From positions 1 to 41,455 of IMG/VR virus record IMGVR_UViG_3300032241_001226: 41,455 nt of DNA. The stretch is one strand, 5' to 3'. The stretch's first letter is position 1. Each line of letters starts with the position of its first letter. This stretch comes from a virus. The position numbers and the translations under genes were made by a program. Positions 6,925-16,347 of the stretch are shown piece by piece. The notes under the pieces were generated by a model that saw nothing but the letters and a program-made list of their open reading frames with translations, ran no database searches and was not told the origin of the DNA.

Positions 6925-7907
6925 TGGAAAAGATAATTAAAATTGTTAGGAAAAATACCAGTAATCTAGACATAGAATTTGTCTTAGGTAATACCTGCAA
7001 CTATAAGTGTAGTTATTGTTTTCCGGGAAGCAACGAGGGCACCCAACGTTGGCCTGATGTAGACTTAACATTAAAAAATTTTTCAATCTTATTAGATTCC
7101 TATAAAAATAAAAATCGTATTCATTTGAAACTAGTAGGCGGAGAACCTACATTATGGCCAAACCTATTAACATTTGTAAAAGAGTTAAAATCAAAATACA
7201 ATATTATAATTTCGATGAGCACCAACGGCAGTCGGACTATCAGATACTGGGAGGAAATTTCAACGTATTTCGATGATATACAGATTAGTGTGCATCACGA
7301 ACAAGCAGATCTAGATCACTTAATAGCAGTCTCAGATGTAATATATAAAACTAATCAAACTATATTTTCAGCTAATGTATTAATGGATCCAAGATCTTGG
7401 GATAAATGCGTAGCAATTACAGAATACTTGTTATCTCACAGTGACGGATGGATGGTTGCAGTTGTCCCAGTTCAGTTCGATGGACTTACTAGATATAATT
7501 CTGAACAACAACAATATGTGGCAGTAAAAAACAAAAGAATGCCTCCGATGCCTTGGGTGCAAAAATTAATCGATTTAGGAAAATTACCTCCGGACAAAAA
7601 TTATAATAAATCTATTGCCACGTTTGCCGACGGCACTACAAAAGAAGTAGACGGTCATTATCTAATTAATAATCAACTTAATAGATTTAAAGGGTGGGAA
7701 TGTAACCTAGGAGTAGATAGGATTTTTATTAACGGAGAAGGGCAATTAGAAGGTGCTTGCCAAACTGAACTATTCAATAATCAACTTAATATTAGAGAGA
7801 TAGAGTTTGAGTCTAAGATGCCTAACATTAGTATTGCTCCTATTATCTGTAATAAAGAAATTTGCGGCTGTAGTGCAGAAACTAGATTAACTAAACAACA
7901 GCTATGA
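6924..7907 (+). CDS. Radical SAM/SPASM-like enzyme
   Basis: 327 aa. CNYKCSYC (C25, C29, C32) and GGEPT (72-76) define the AdoMet radical core. STNGSRT and the strand IQISVHHE follow. The C-terminal part has WECNLGVDR, GACQTE and ICNKEICGC, five cysteines placed like SPASM/twitch auxiliary cluster ligands. It is close to the protein at 8494-9513 (shared FDDIQISVHHE and WECNLGVDR), so the two are likely duplicates. Its ATG overlaps the previous stop (TAATG). SPASM enzymes often modify peptides or proteins; that role is inference here. Confidence 0.9.
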   Translation: MEKIIKIVRKNTSNLDIEFVLGNTCNYKCSYCFPGSNEGTQRWPDVDLTLKNFSILLDSYKNKNRIHLKLVGGEPTLWPNLLTFVKELKSKYNIIISMSTNGSRTIRYWEEISTYFDDIQISVHHEQADLDHLIAVSDVIYKTNQTIFSANVLMDPRSWDKCVAITEYLLSHSDGWMVAVVPVQFDGLTRYNSEQQQYVAVKNKRMPPMPWVQKLIDLGKLPPDKNYNKSIATFADGTTKEVDGHYLINNQLNRFKGWECNLGVDRIFINGEGQLEGACQTELFNNQLNIREIEFESKMPNISIAPIICNKEICGCSAETRLTKQQL

Positions 7908-8497
7908 ATATAGATACAGAGCATATTCATCATTGGATGCAAGCCATTAGACAAAGTCCAGATCCTATACGGACTATGGATGCCTTTTGGTCTGGACAAC
8001 TTAAAAGTAAAGAATGGCTTATCGATAGGCTAAGTGAGCATGTAGATTCGGCGTCTAGTATAGAAATATGTGCAGGATGGGTAGGTGTTCTAGCCAGTAT
8101 GCTGTTTCAAAGCAATATTCCAATTACGCACATTGCCAGCTATGATATTGATCCAACCTGCAAGCCTATTGCAGAAGCTATGAATAAGCTAGAAGAGATG
8201 CAGGGCAGATTTCGTGCCAGCGTAGTAGATATAAGTCAACCCATGCATATGAGTGCTGATATAATTATTAATACAAGCTGTGAACATCTTACACAAGCAC
8301 AGTATAACACTTGGCTAACCTATACTCCTAAAGATAGTTTACTTGTATTGCAAAGCAATAATTACGATATACCTGAACATATTAGGACAGCGAATAACTT
8401 AGAAGAATTTAAAACACAATGTGGTGTTGATGTATTATGGGCAGGCGAATTAACGTTGCCGTTATATACACGATATATGATTATAGGAAAAAAATGA
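7904..8497 (+). CDS. Class I SAM-dependent methyltransferase-like protein
   Basis: 197 aa. Motif I appears as SIEICAGWVGVLASML, where the usual glycine-rich loop is replaced by AGWVG. Strand two ends in an acidic pair, ASYDIDPTC, which would hold the SAM ribose. IIINTSCEHLT is motif IV, with Thr-Ser-Cys-Glu near the active site. The C-terminal beta hairpin (YTRYMIIGKK) closes the fold. It is ATGA-coupled on both sides between two radical SAM genes, so it probably works on the same substrate. Family fairly sure; target atom unknown. Confidence 0.75.
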   Translation: MNIDTEHIHHWMQAIRQSPDPIRTMDAFWSGQLKSKEWLIDRLSEHVDSASSIEICAGWVGVLASMLFQSNIPITHIASYDIDPTCKPIAEAMNKLEEMQGRFRASVVDISQPMHMSADIIINTSCEHLTQAQYNTWLTYTPKDSLLVLQSNNYDIPEHIRTANNLEEFKTQCGVDVLWAGELTLPLYTRYMIIGKK

Positions 8498-9513
8498 AAC
8501 CTATCGCAATCATAAACAGCGACTATGATGATTATTTACATGTTACATTTGCGTTTACAAATGTGTGTAACTATGATTGCCACTATTGCACTCCATTGAG
8601 TAAATCTGGAAGTTATAGATTTCCTGACTATGATCTAGTAATTAAAAATATGGATCATATGTTGAATATCTATAGGACTCATTTTAATAAAAAAGTTATT
8701 CGTATGCATGTAGTAGGTGGTGAACCTACCTTATGGCCTAAACTAGGCGATTTTGTAAAATGGTCTCACGACAACTATCAATGCCGTGTTACAATGAGCA
8801 CCAATGGCAGTAGAACTCTTAGATGGTGGGACGAGTATGCTCATTATTTTGACGATATACAGATTAGTGTGCATCATGAATTTACAGACATTGATCATAT
8901 TAAAAAAGTCCTGGACCTAATTTATTCTAAACAAGATATAATGGTTGCCGCACAGGTATTGATGGATCCTTTGCACTGGGATAAATGTCTCGGCATACTA
9001 AATGATCTAGTTGACTATCCGACCCCTTGGCTAGTGAAATCTAGGGTAGTGTTAGATTTAGATGAAAAAAATATTCGGCCAGAGTATACTGAAGAACAGC
9101 TTGAATTTTTAAAAGAAAAAGTTAAAAAAATTCCTCCAAGCGACTATGTAGCCCGCATGAAGTCAACTGGAAAGATACAAAATTCAGAAAAGGCCAATGC
9201 TGTATTAGTGTTTCAAGACGGGTCACAAAAACAATATAATACTTTTGAAGTTTGGAAAAATCAATGGCATAAATTTTACGGATGGGAATGTAATCTAGGA
9301 GTAGACAGGGTAGCTATTGGCGCAAGTGGCATCATGATTGGGTCTTGCCTTGCTCGTAATATGTTTAACCAAGATACTCCGTTTTCAATTTACGATCCAG
9401 ATTTTAGTAAAAAATTTAATAAAGATCTAATTAAACCTATAACCTGTAAAGAAATTTTCTGTAGTGGATGCTCTAGTGATATTAGGCTTCCAAAAAGGAA
9501 ACAGCATGTATAA
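8494..9513 (+). CDS. Radical SAM/SPASM-like enzyme, paralogue of the gene at 6924
   Basis: 339 aa, starting at MKPIAIINSDYDDY, where ATG overlaps the methyltransferase stop; a longer frame upstream is just methyltransferase sequence. CNYDCHYC (C25, C29, C32) and GGEPT (75-79) give the radical SAM core. IQISVHHE and the tail WECNLGVDR / GSCLA / TCKEIFCSGC repeat the pattern of the 6924 protein, with one extra residue in the last Cys pair. The two probably act on related substrates or sequential sites. Confidence 0.9.
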   Translation: MKPIAIINSDYDDYLHVTFAFTNVCNYDCHYCTPLSKSGSYRFPDYDLVIKNMDHMLNIYRTHFNKKVIRMHVVGGEPTLWPKLGDFVKWSHDNYQCRVTMSTNGSRTLRWWDEYAHYFDDIQISVHHEFTDIDHIKKVLDLIYSKQDIMVAAQVLMDPLHWDKCLGILNDLVDYPTPWLVKSRVVLDLDEKNIRPEYTEEQLEFLKEKVKKIPPSDYVARMKSTGKIQNSEKANAVLVFQDGSQKQYNTFEVWKNQWHKFYGWECNLGVDRVAIGASGIMIGSCLARNMFNQDTPFSIYDPDFSKKFNKDLIKPITCKEIFCSGCSSDIRLPKRKQHV

Positions 9514-10477
9514 GCTGCCTGATATAACAAAACTACATATTGAAATAACCAGCAAGTGCCAAGCTAGTTGTCCTATGTGCGTGAGGAATATACAAGGAGG
9601 AGATATAAGTCCTTGGCTTGAATTAAACGAAATATCCCTTGAACAATTTAAACAATGGTTTCCTTTAGATTTTTTGAAACAATTGCTTGTAATATCTCTA
9701 TGCGGTAATACAGGTGATCCTATTATTGCTAGTGATACTTTAGAAATTTTAAAATGGGTAAGACAGGTAAACCCTGATATTAAATTAAATATGAATACTA
9801 ACGGCAGCGCCAGGACTTTAGAATGGTGGAAAGATCTAGCCGCAGTGGGCGTAACTGTTATGTTTGGCATTGATGGACTAACCGATACGCACAGTCTCTA
9901 TCGAATAGGAACAGATTACGATAAGATACTTCGTAATGCCAAAACCTTTATTGATGCGGGCGGCACCGCAGAATGGCACATGTTGGTATTTAAACATAAT
10001 GAACATCAGATTGAATCTTGTCGTAGTTTAAGTAAGGATTTAGGATTTCAAAATTTTGTAGTAAAGCACAGTTCTAGATTTAGAAATGATAACGTGGTTG
10101 TCCTACATCCAGCAAACTCACACACAATATATCCAAGTAACCGTAGCCAAGAAATAAAACATAAACTTGGCACTATTAAAACTACATCTAATATAATCTG
10201 CAAGGTAAAAGAAGAAGGTAATATTTACATAAACGCCAAGGGAAATGTAACGTCATGCTGTTGGATGGATTTTTCAGGCATGTCTCCCGACTCTGAAGTA
10301 TATGAAGATTATTTGTCTAGGGGGTTAACTACTCCGAGTTTATTAAATACTACCCTGTCGGCTATCTTTGAAAGCGAGTATTTTAATATGATAGAACAAT
10401 CGTGGAGCACTAATCCATTAAAAACCTGTAACAAACAATGCGGAGAAATAGATAAATTTAATGAGCAATTTAAGTAA
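9506..10477 (+). CDS. Radical SAM protein (MoaA/SPASM type, non-GGE variant)
   Basis: 323 aa from MYKLPDITKLHIE, preceded by AAGGAAAC and overlapping the previous stop by 8 nt. The CxxxCxxC motif is CQASCPMC (C18, C22, C25). Where relatives have GGEP it reads LCGNTGDPI, a known variant in this superfamily. The C-terminal region has INAKGNVTSCCWMDFSG and ends NKQCGE, consistent with SPASM-type auxiliary ligands. It is a distinct branch from the four GGEPT paralogues of this operon. Substrate unknown. Confidence 0.87.
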   Translation: MYKLPDITKLHIEITSKCQASCPMCVRNIQGGDISPWLELNEISLEQFKQWFPLDFLKQLLVISLCGNTGDPIIASDTLEILKWVRQVNPDIKLNMNTNGSARTLEWWKDLAAVGVTVMFGIDGLTDTHSLYRIGTDYDKILRNAKTFIDAGGTAEWHMLVFKHNEHQIESCRSLSKDLGFQNFVVKHSSRFRNDNVVVLHPANSHTIYPSNRSQEIKHKLGTIKTTSNIICKVKEEGNIYINAKGNVTSCCWMDFSGMSPDSEVYEDYLSRGLTTPSLLNTTLSAIFESEYFNMIEQSWSTNPLKTCNKQCGEIDKFNEQFK

Positions 10478-11765
10478 AACTTGGTGTCCCCTTCCTTGGA
10501 TACATATCGCTACTAGACCTAATGGAGATGTCCGACTATGTGCCACGGCTAATGCTAGCGGAAGTGGTGTGATAGAAATTAAAGATGCTGGGCTAGTAAA
10601 ACACAATGGTGTGCAGTTAAATCTACGTCAGCATACTATTGAAGAAGCATGGAATAGTTCTTATATGAAAGATGTTCGGTTGACCATGCTGAAAGGCGAG
10701 ATGCCTTCTAGTTGTTTAAAATGCTATAGAGAGGAATCAATTGGTATTAACAGTAAACGACAATGGGAAACACACGAATGGTCGACAAGGTTAGACTATG
10801 AAAGCCTTGTTGCCCAAACTGCCGAAGATGGTAGTTTACCAGTTAACGTGCCTTATTTTGATTTAAGACTAGGAAACATGTGCCAGCTTAAATGTGTCAT
10901 GTGTAGTCCTCACGATAGTAGTGCTTGGATTAAAGATTGGAAAAAGCAGTATCCATCTTATAAAATTAAAGAATTACGAGATGATCAGGGCTGGGATATA
11001 ACATGGGATTATACTTGGTATAAAAAAGGAGATTTTTTATCATCAATGAAATCCCAAGCACATCATATAAAAGAATTATATTTTGCCGGTGGCGAACCTA
11101 CTCTAATACCTGAGCACTATAAAATTTTACAGTTTATGATAGATAGCGATAATGCTAAGAATTGCGTATTACGTTACAACAGTAATGGTATTGAATTACC
11201 CGATGAGCTGTTTGATCTATGGCACCATTTTAAAGAAGTTAAATTTAACCTATCAATAGATGCGGTATATGATCGAAACGAGTATATACGATTCCCTAGC
11301 AAATGGAAACAAATTGAAGAAGCTGTTCGAAGATTAGATGACACAGAAGATAATGTCACAGTTAATATAGCCTGTGCAGTTCAATTGCTAAATGTATTAT
11401 ATTTAGACGAGTTAGCAGATTGGAAATTACAATCAAAATTTAAAAAAATAAATTTGGCGCCCTATGGTGGCGGAGTAATCGGCATGCACCTAGTTACATA
11501 TCCTAGCTATCTTAATATAAGAGTGCTTCCTATGCAGTTAAAAGAGCTTGCGGCAGATAAAATACGTAAATTTATAGATACACATCTAACTGAAGAATTT
11601 ACATCGTCTGTATATGGAAAGCAAAGATGGGAAGCACTAATTACATATATGATGGCCGAAGATTGGACACATAAATTACCTAGCACAGTTGAATATCTAG
11701 AATCATGTGATGCTACACGAGGAACAAATTTTAGGAAAACATTTTTAGAGTTAGATATATTATGA
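10461..11765 (+). CDS. Twitch-domain radical SAM protein, N-terminal accessory cluster
   Basis: 434 aa. The order is unusual and diagnostic: a cysteine domain comes first (TWCPLPWIHIATRPNGDVRLC, then CLKCYREE at 85-92), then the radical SAM core CQLKCVMC (C141, C145, C148) with GGEPT at 210-214. The paralogue at 17752-18939 has the same order. Such proteins recur in marine phages and environmental bacteria without a defined reaction. It overlaps the previous gene by 17 nt and the next by 4 nt. Confidence 0.88.
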   Translation: MSNLSKTWCPLPWIHIATRPNGDVRLCATANASGSGVIEIKDAGLVKHNGVQLNLRQHTIEEAWNSSYMKDVRLTMLKGEMPSSCLKCYREESIGINSKRQWETHEWSTRLDYESLVAQTAEDGSLPVNVPYFDLRLGNMCQLKCVMCSPHDSSAWIKDWKKQYPSYKIKELRDDQGWDITWDYTWYKKGDFLSSMKSQAHHIKELYFAGGEPTLIPEHYKILQFMIDSDNAKNCVLRYNSNGIELPDELFDLWHHFKEVKFNLSIDAVYDRNEYIRFPSKWKQIEEAVRRLDDTEDNVTVNIACAVQLLNVLYLDELADWKLQSKFKKINLAPYGGGVIGMHLVTYPSYLNIRVLPMQLKELAADKIRKFIDTHLTEEFTSSVYGKQRWEALITYMMAEDWTHKLPSTVEYLESCDATRGTNFRKTFLELDIL

Positions 11766-12418
11766 CACATAATGAATTAGAAAGATCAGCTCTTTGGAAC
11801 AGCCTAGTTAATTTAGGATCTTTTGTAAAAACTAAATGGTGGTTCGATCCCTACTCAGTGGAACAGCAACTAGCGCAGTTTAAAGATAATTGGTGTCCTT
11901 ATAATGCAAAAAAAGATACTACAAACAATAGATGGGGTCTACCTGTTACTAGTCACACAGGTGATGTAATGGATAACTATCATCTAAACAGTTTTGGGTA
12001 TATGCAAAAATATCACAATGTAGAAATGAAAGAAGAAAATTTTACTACTCCGACTACTGTCTATTATTCGATTCCAGAAATAAAGAAACTTGTAGATGTG
12101 TTTAGTCCCGACATTGGGCGGGTGCATTTTCTTAGGATAGACAAAGGTGGATTCTTTCCGCCCCACAGAGACTTCCAGGGAACTAGTCCAGAGTATTTTA
12201 GATTGTTAACTGTATTTGGTAGATGCAGTCCAGAAAACTATGTGCAAATGGTTGACGGACGGCCGTTATATCCTGAACCTGGTTGGACTTATTTTATGAA
12301 TACGCAGTTAGACCACAGTGTTTTTAGTTTTAGTGATAATCTTTTTGCACTAATCTTAACAGTTAAACTGAACGAACGCACACACGGTATTATTATGAAT
12401 AATACTATGAACTCATGA
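11762..12418 (+). CDS. Asp/Arg-hydroxylase-like 2OG-Fe(II) oxygenase
   Basis: 218 aa. The double-stranded beta-helix is visible from about 118: VHFLRIDKGGFFPPHRDF (H135, D137) and later NTQLDHSVFSF (H185) give the HxD...H iron triad. The first 110 residues are a helical, W-rich extension. The closest fold is the aspartyl/asparaginyl beta-hydroxylase type. It would hydroxylate a side chain or small molecule using O2 and 2-oxoglutarate. Flanked by radical SAM genes with 4-nt overlaps on both sides. Confidence 0.8.
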   Translation: MTHNELERSALWNSLVNLGSFVKTKWWFDPYSVEQQLAQFKDNWCPYNAKKDTTNNRWGLPVTSHTGDVMDNYHLNSFGYMQKYHNVEMKEENFTTPTTVYYSIPEIKKLVDVFSPDIGRVHFLRIDKGGFFPPHRDFQGTSPEYFRLLTVFGRCSPENYVQMVDGRPLYPEPGWTYFMNTQLDHSVFSFSDNLFALILTVKLNERTHGIIMNNTMNS

Positions 12419-13326
12419 AATTAGAATACAAAGATAAAAGTAAAGAAAATTGGTTTCTAATTACCTGGGACCTAGGTAATAAGTGTAACTATCGGTGCAG
12501 TTATTGTCCTAGTGCGTTTAATGATGGTAGTTCAGGATGGCCAAGCTGGGAAGATGTGAACACATTTGTTAAAGAAATAAACAATCGTCTTCCTACTAAG
12601 CATATCTGTTTTAGGATCAGTGGCGGCGAACCTACTTATTGGAAACACTTTTTAGATTTTGCCGAGTTGATAAAAAGTTATGGAAACAGTTTTAGTTTTC
12701 TTTCTAACGGCAGCAGGGATTTAAATTATTTTAAAACTATATCTAAATTTACAGATGGTGTAATTTTAAGCTATCACCCCGAATATGCTGACCAATCGCA
12801 TTTTATTAATATCTCTAAAGAAATGTCATGTCCGGTAGCAGTAAACTTAATGATTGGGCCTGATAATTTTGATGAAATGGTCTCAGTTGCAAAATACTTG
12901 TATGATAACAGTTCTATGGCAATATGGCCTAAAGTTATATTAGACAAGCAGACAATGTCTAATAAGATTGCTGATTACACTAATGAACAAACAGCATTTA
13001 TTAAATCTTGGCCTTTTTTTAGAAAATTAAATGATTCTAAAATACATCGAGGTGAAATACTATTAGATGGACAACTGATCACAGCAAATGATCTTCTATT
13101 GCAAGGATTAAACAAACATCATAATTGGACATGCTATGCCGGAGTAGACCAGATTAATATTAGTTTCATAGGTGAAATATTTAGAGCAGACTGCCAAGTT
13201 GGCGGCCCTATAGGTAATATACGAAAGTTTACACTACCAGTGTCTACTATCACCTGTGATAAACAATATTGTAATTGTTTAAGTGATATCTATCTTAGAA
13301 AGAGTAGTAGTGTAGTCAGCATCTAG
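12415..13326 (+). CDS. Radical SAM/SPASM-like enzyme
   Basis: 303 aa. CNYRCSYC (C24, C28, C31), GGEPT (70-74), then FLSNGSRD and LSYHPEYAD, matching the SxHxE strand of its paralogues. The tail WTCYAGVDQ / ADCQVGG / TCDKQYCNC gives five candidate auxiliary-cluster cysteines. Last gene of the operon. Its final 48 nt overlap, tail to tail, the 3' end of the propeller gene on the other strand, and no terminator is visible there. Confidence 0.9.
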   Translation: MKLEYKDKSKENWFLITWDLGNKCNYRCSYCPSAFNDGSSGWPSWEDVNTFVKEINNRLPTKHICFRISGGEPTYWKHFLDFAELIKSYGNSFSFLSNGSRDLNYFKTISKFTDGVILSYHPEYADQSHFINISKEMSCPVAVNLMIGPDNFDEMVSVAKYLYDNSSMAIWPKVILDKQTMSNKIADYTNEQTAFIKSWPFFRKLNDSKIHRGEILLDGQLITANDLLLQGLNKHHNWTCYAGVDQINISFIGEIFRADCQVGGPIGNIRKFTLPVSTITCDKQYCNCLSDIYLRKSSSVVSI

Positions 13327-14439
13327 TGTAAATAAAAAGTGCTCTTTAGTTTGTATTTTATAAGCCATACTAACAATCTTACTGTTATATACTATTGGTC
13401 TTCCTAAAATATATTCCTGCATTTGTTTTCTAAATTTAATATTACCTAATTTATCAACAACAATTATGTCAGCATTAGGAGAACCTGCCGGTAAGAAAAC
13501 TGCCGTGTTGTTAAATGCAATACCGGAACGAAATCTGTATTTTCCGCCAAACGATAATCCTATATCAAATGTAGAATGTTTATAGGTATCTACATTGAAT
13601 ATTAAGCCATAATTTGCATCACCGTTATCTTTATGTCCATATGGCAGTGCTATAATTGTGTCGTCTACTAATACTCCACCATTATATTTTTTAACAAAGT
13701 CTGGAATATCTAACTCTACTAAATCGGAAGTTTCATTTACAGTATCATATACTAATACGTGTTTCAATTCTAAATCTCGTCCAAACGGCAATGCAAACAG
13801 TTTATTGCCGGCCACAATAAAATCGCTATACTTACGTCTAGCTCTAACTAAATTTGGCACTGGAATTAAGGTCAATTGATCAGTCTCAACTTTAAATTTT
13901 AATATGCTATTGTAGTCATAACTTTCTCCACGTGGCGGACTAAAATAACTGCCATTGCAAAATACTGTTCCCATGTGCCTCTTAAGTTCGCTAGTTCCCG
14001 GAATCTCAATTTGTTGTATTTTCCAATCTTTGATATAGATAGCAAAACTAACAGGATCATAACCTAGAGGACTAGCAAACCCAGTATTGCCATTAGACGC
14101 CATGTTATAAAACTGCCCTTTGCTGTTGCTGATTATTTTATAACTTCTAGGCTCTAAATTGTTTAAAGATAATAGGGTATTAAAATTATCCCATATACCA
14201 TAAGGAGCAAAATATAAAGTTCCATTTATATTAGCCATAGTATTATATTTGCTAGTAGCCGGCTGAGTATCAACTTCTACAAAAGTAGTTAAACTATTTT
14301 CTACTATCATTACACGACTGTAATCTTTACACTTGTCTGTGCAAAACGGCGGGCTTACTAATTTACCATCGTGTTCAAAAAGCACTAGATGCTTAATTTC
14401 TGCATCTCTATAAAAATCTTCAAATGACTGATAACTCAT
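13279..14439 (-). CDS. Beta-propeller protein with P-x-G repeats
   Basis: 386 aa built of about eight repeats of 45-50 residues. Each has a strand ending in Pro-(Tyr/Arg/Leu/Phe/Ala)-Gly, e.g. YFAPYG, FASPLG, YFSPPRG, FALPFG, IALPYG, VFLPAG, followed by a strand of type 'hhhhD...' and a closing strand. This predicts an eight-bladed propeller. No signal peptide or catalytic motif is evident, so a binding or scaffold role is likely. It lies directly downstream of a hydroxylase and another propeller with 4-nt and 14-nt overlaps. Blade number is my count, not a structure. Confidence 0.75.
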   Translation of the reverse strand: MSYQSFEDFYRDAEIKHLVLFEHDGKLVSPPFCTDKCKDYSRVMIVENSLTTFVEVDTQPATSKYNTMANINGTLYFAPYGIWDNFNTLLSLNNLEPRSYKIISNSKGQFYNMASNGNTGFASPLGYDPVSFAIYIKDWKIQQIEIPGTSELKRHMGTVFCNGSYFSPPRGESYDYNSILKFKVETDQLTLIPVPNLVRARRKYSDFIVAGNKLFALPFGRDLELKHVLVYDTVNETSDLVELDIPDFVKKYNGGVLVDDTIIALPYGHKDNGDANYGLIFNVDTYKHSTFDIGLSFGGKYRFRSGIAFNNTAVFLPAGSPNADIIVVDKLGNIKFRKQMQEYILGRPIVYNSKIVSMAYKIQTKEHFLFTLDADYTTTLSKIDIT

Positions 14440-15140
14440 AAATTTTGTAATATTGTATCTAAGTTTGTAGGCTGTGAATATAAATGAACCCTATCAGTAT
14501 TACCTAAATTTTTAGTCATGTGTAATAATTGAATATTGAGTAAATATATGCTTCCTGGACGTAATGTATATTTTTTTTCTAAATTATTTCCTAGATAAAA
14601 ATAAGCACTATCATTTGTTATTATAGGAATATGCAATCCAATGCTTCCTGCACCATCTGTATGTTTATCTAAACCGGATCCAGCCTTATGTATACTTAAT
14701 CGAAGAAGATTAAGACCTTCTTCTTTTAGCATTTCATACAGTATGGTCATGTAACCTTTTTTAAATTTATCCATTATTTTTAATTTTTCTTTAAACTTAG
14801 GATCTTTAATTTCGGGAAACAATGAGGTATTTGCTAAAGACATTGGCGGAATAGGAATATCCTTGTCGCACACCCAACTTAATGAATAATAATTCATATC
14901 ATATGTTGTTTGTTTATCAAGCGGTATACTTGAATACACAGTGTTTTTTAAAGAATTAATTTTTTCTGAATCTAAATATTCAGTCATTCCCAAATTAAAC
15001 TTTAGATGATTAAAATTTTTAATAAAATCAAAATACCATTCCACTAATTTTTCTACATCTAATTTAGTGTCAAGTTCGATAATATCCCATGAGAGATCGT
15101 TTCTCAAGTCTGTTGCATTTAACAATTTATAAGAGTTCAT
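14436..15140 (-). CDS. Asp/Arg-hydroxylase-like 2OG-Fe(II) oxygenase between two propeller genes
   Basis: 234 aa. KHTDGAGSIGLHIPI supplies H160 and D162, LLHMTKN supplies H207, and R217 (NTDRVHL) would hold 2-oxoglutarate. The N-terminal half has SWVCDKDIPIPP. It is clearly paralogous to the protein at 22474-23205 (SWPVEKDIPIPG; HLPLETNPNAYFYFG versus HIPIITNDSAYFYLG). Both members sit next to a propeller gene, so the propeller may present or be the substrate. That link is inference from repeated neighbourhood. Confidence 0.85.
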   Translation of the reverse strand: MNSYKLLNATDLRNDLSWDIIELDTKLDVEKLVEWYFDFIKNFNHLKFNLGMTEYLDSEKINSLKNTVYSSIPLDKQTTYDMNYYSLSWVCDKDIPIPPMSLANTSLFPEIKDPKFKEKLKIMDKFKKGYMTILYEMLKEEGLNLLRLSIHKAGSGLDKHTDGAGSIGLHIPIITNDSAYFYLGNNLEKKYTLRPGSIYLLNIQLLHMTKNLGNTDRVHLYSQPTNLDTILQNL

Positions 15141-16347
15141 TTAAGTCTAATGTTCTAATTTCATAATTTACTGTATCATAAATTAATACAGTTTGAAATG
15201 TTTCACTTTCTCCGTAGGGAAACGCATAGATAACATCATTTAAAATACAACAAGCGTTATATTTTTCTATAGTAGTATTATCAGTAAAACATCTACTAAC
15301 ATCTATTGTTGTGATGCTGTCATTGTTGGAATTAATAACTAACATTTCTGCAAGGTCGCCATTCTTTTTCCATTCAGCAGTGGGATCACATACGCATCCG
15401 CCTCGAGGAATAAAGAAAACAAAGCCTTGGCTATTTTCAACCCCGACAAAATACTTCTTACTTTCTTTACCTATTGGCACATCAAATGTTTTATGCTGTC
15501 CTGTGTTGCCGTCTATTATTAAAAATTTATTCCAATCTACTTCGTGCCCTGCAGGCGGAAAATATAATTTATTATTTTTAGTTTTTACATGTCCAAAATA
15601 CTTTCTAGTAGTAAGCCCTAAATCTAATTCAACACTAGACCATTCGTTATTCTTGTTAACTAACATTTTATTAAAGTCGTTTTGATAACCATATGGTGGC
15701 GAATATATTACATTGTTTGCTATTGCAATAGTAGTATACTTCATGCTAGTATCATTATACAATCGACTTAGGTCTTTTAAAATATATTCGTGTGTATCGC
15801 AATTAAATTCTATAGCGTAGTTAAATGTAGATTTCTTACGTTCCCCTCTCGGTGCCGCGTATATAATACCATCACGCATTACACTTTGATGCCATTTCTT
15901 TTTATCGTTGTTGGGTATATTTAATTTAATGGTGCTAGCTTTTAAAGTTGTTAAGTCAAAAACTAAAACATAGTCAAACTCATTATTTTCACCGTATGGC
16001 AGTGCGTATATTTTATTTTTATACAAGTGTCCCTGGACATACTTTCCTTTTGTAAACTCATCGCTTGTAGGCAAATCTATTTGAATTTGTAAAGTAATAT
16101 TAGATATAGTATCTCTTACAAGTATTCTGTTATCGCCATAAGGGATCCAGACTATTAAACTACCTGAAACAATCCCATGCGTGTATTTTTCCTTAGTCCC
16201 GTTAGTTACAAGTCTTAATTTGGTAATTTTTAAAGTCTCAGGATCTAAGCACAACATGTGCTTTAATTCTTTGTTGAGTCCGTATGGCGGTATATAAATT
16301 AAGTTATCAGGTCCGACTACTGGATAACTGTATGCTTGAGGAGTCAT
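15127..16347 (-). CDS. Eight-repeat beta-propeller protein (P-x-G blades)
   Basis: 406 aa with the clearest repeats of the three propellers: YIPPYG, VWIPYG, YALPYG, YAAPRG, YSPPYG, YFPPAG, FFIPRG and YAFPYG, spaced about 45-55 residues. Each is followed by a basic/acidic loop and a strand such as VLVFDLTTLKASTIKL. The sequence starts in the middle of the first blade and ends in a closing strand, as propellers do. No export signal is visible. It overlaps the aminotransferase gene by 4 nt and the hydroxylase gene by 14 nt. Confidence 0.8.
   Translation of the reverse strand: MTPQAYSYPVVGPDNLIYIPPYGLNKELKHMLCLDPETLKITKLRLVTNGTKEKYTHGIVSGSLIVWIPYGDNRILVRDTISNITLQIQIDLPTSDEFTKGKYVQGHLYKNKIYALPYGENNEFDYVLVFDLTTLKASTIKLNIPNNDKKKWHQSVMRDGIIYAAPRGERKKSTFNYAIEFNCDTHEYILKDLSRLYNDTSMKYTTIAIANNVIYSPPYGYQNDFNKMLVNKNNEWSSVELDLGLTTRKYFGHVKTKNNKLYFPPAGHEVDWNKFLIIDGNTGQHKTFDVPIGKESKKYFVGVENSQGFVFFIPRGGCVCDPTAEWKKNGDLAEMLVINSNNDSITTIDVSRCFTDNTTIEKYNACCILNDVIYAFPYGESETFQTVLIYDTVNYEIRTLDLNELL

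Noticed and set aside
7904-8497. Radical SAM identity for the methyltransferase gene
   Set aside because: It has no CxxxCxxC. The fold motifs are those of a class I SAM methyltransferase.
9427-9870. 147-aa antisense frame
   Set aside because: It covers the junction of two well-supported radical SAM genes and shows no domain or ribosome site; a shadow of the coding strand.
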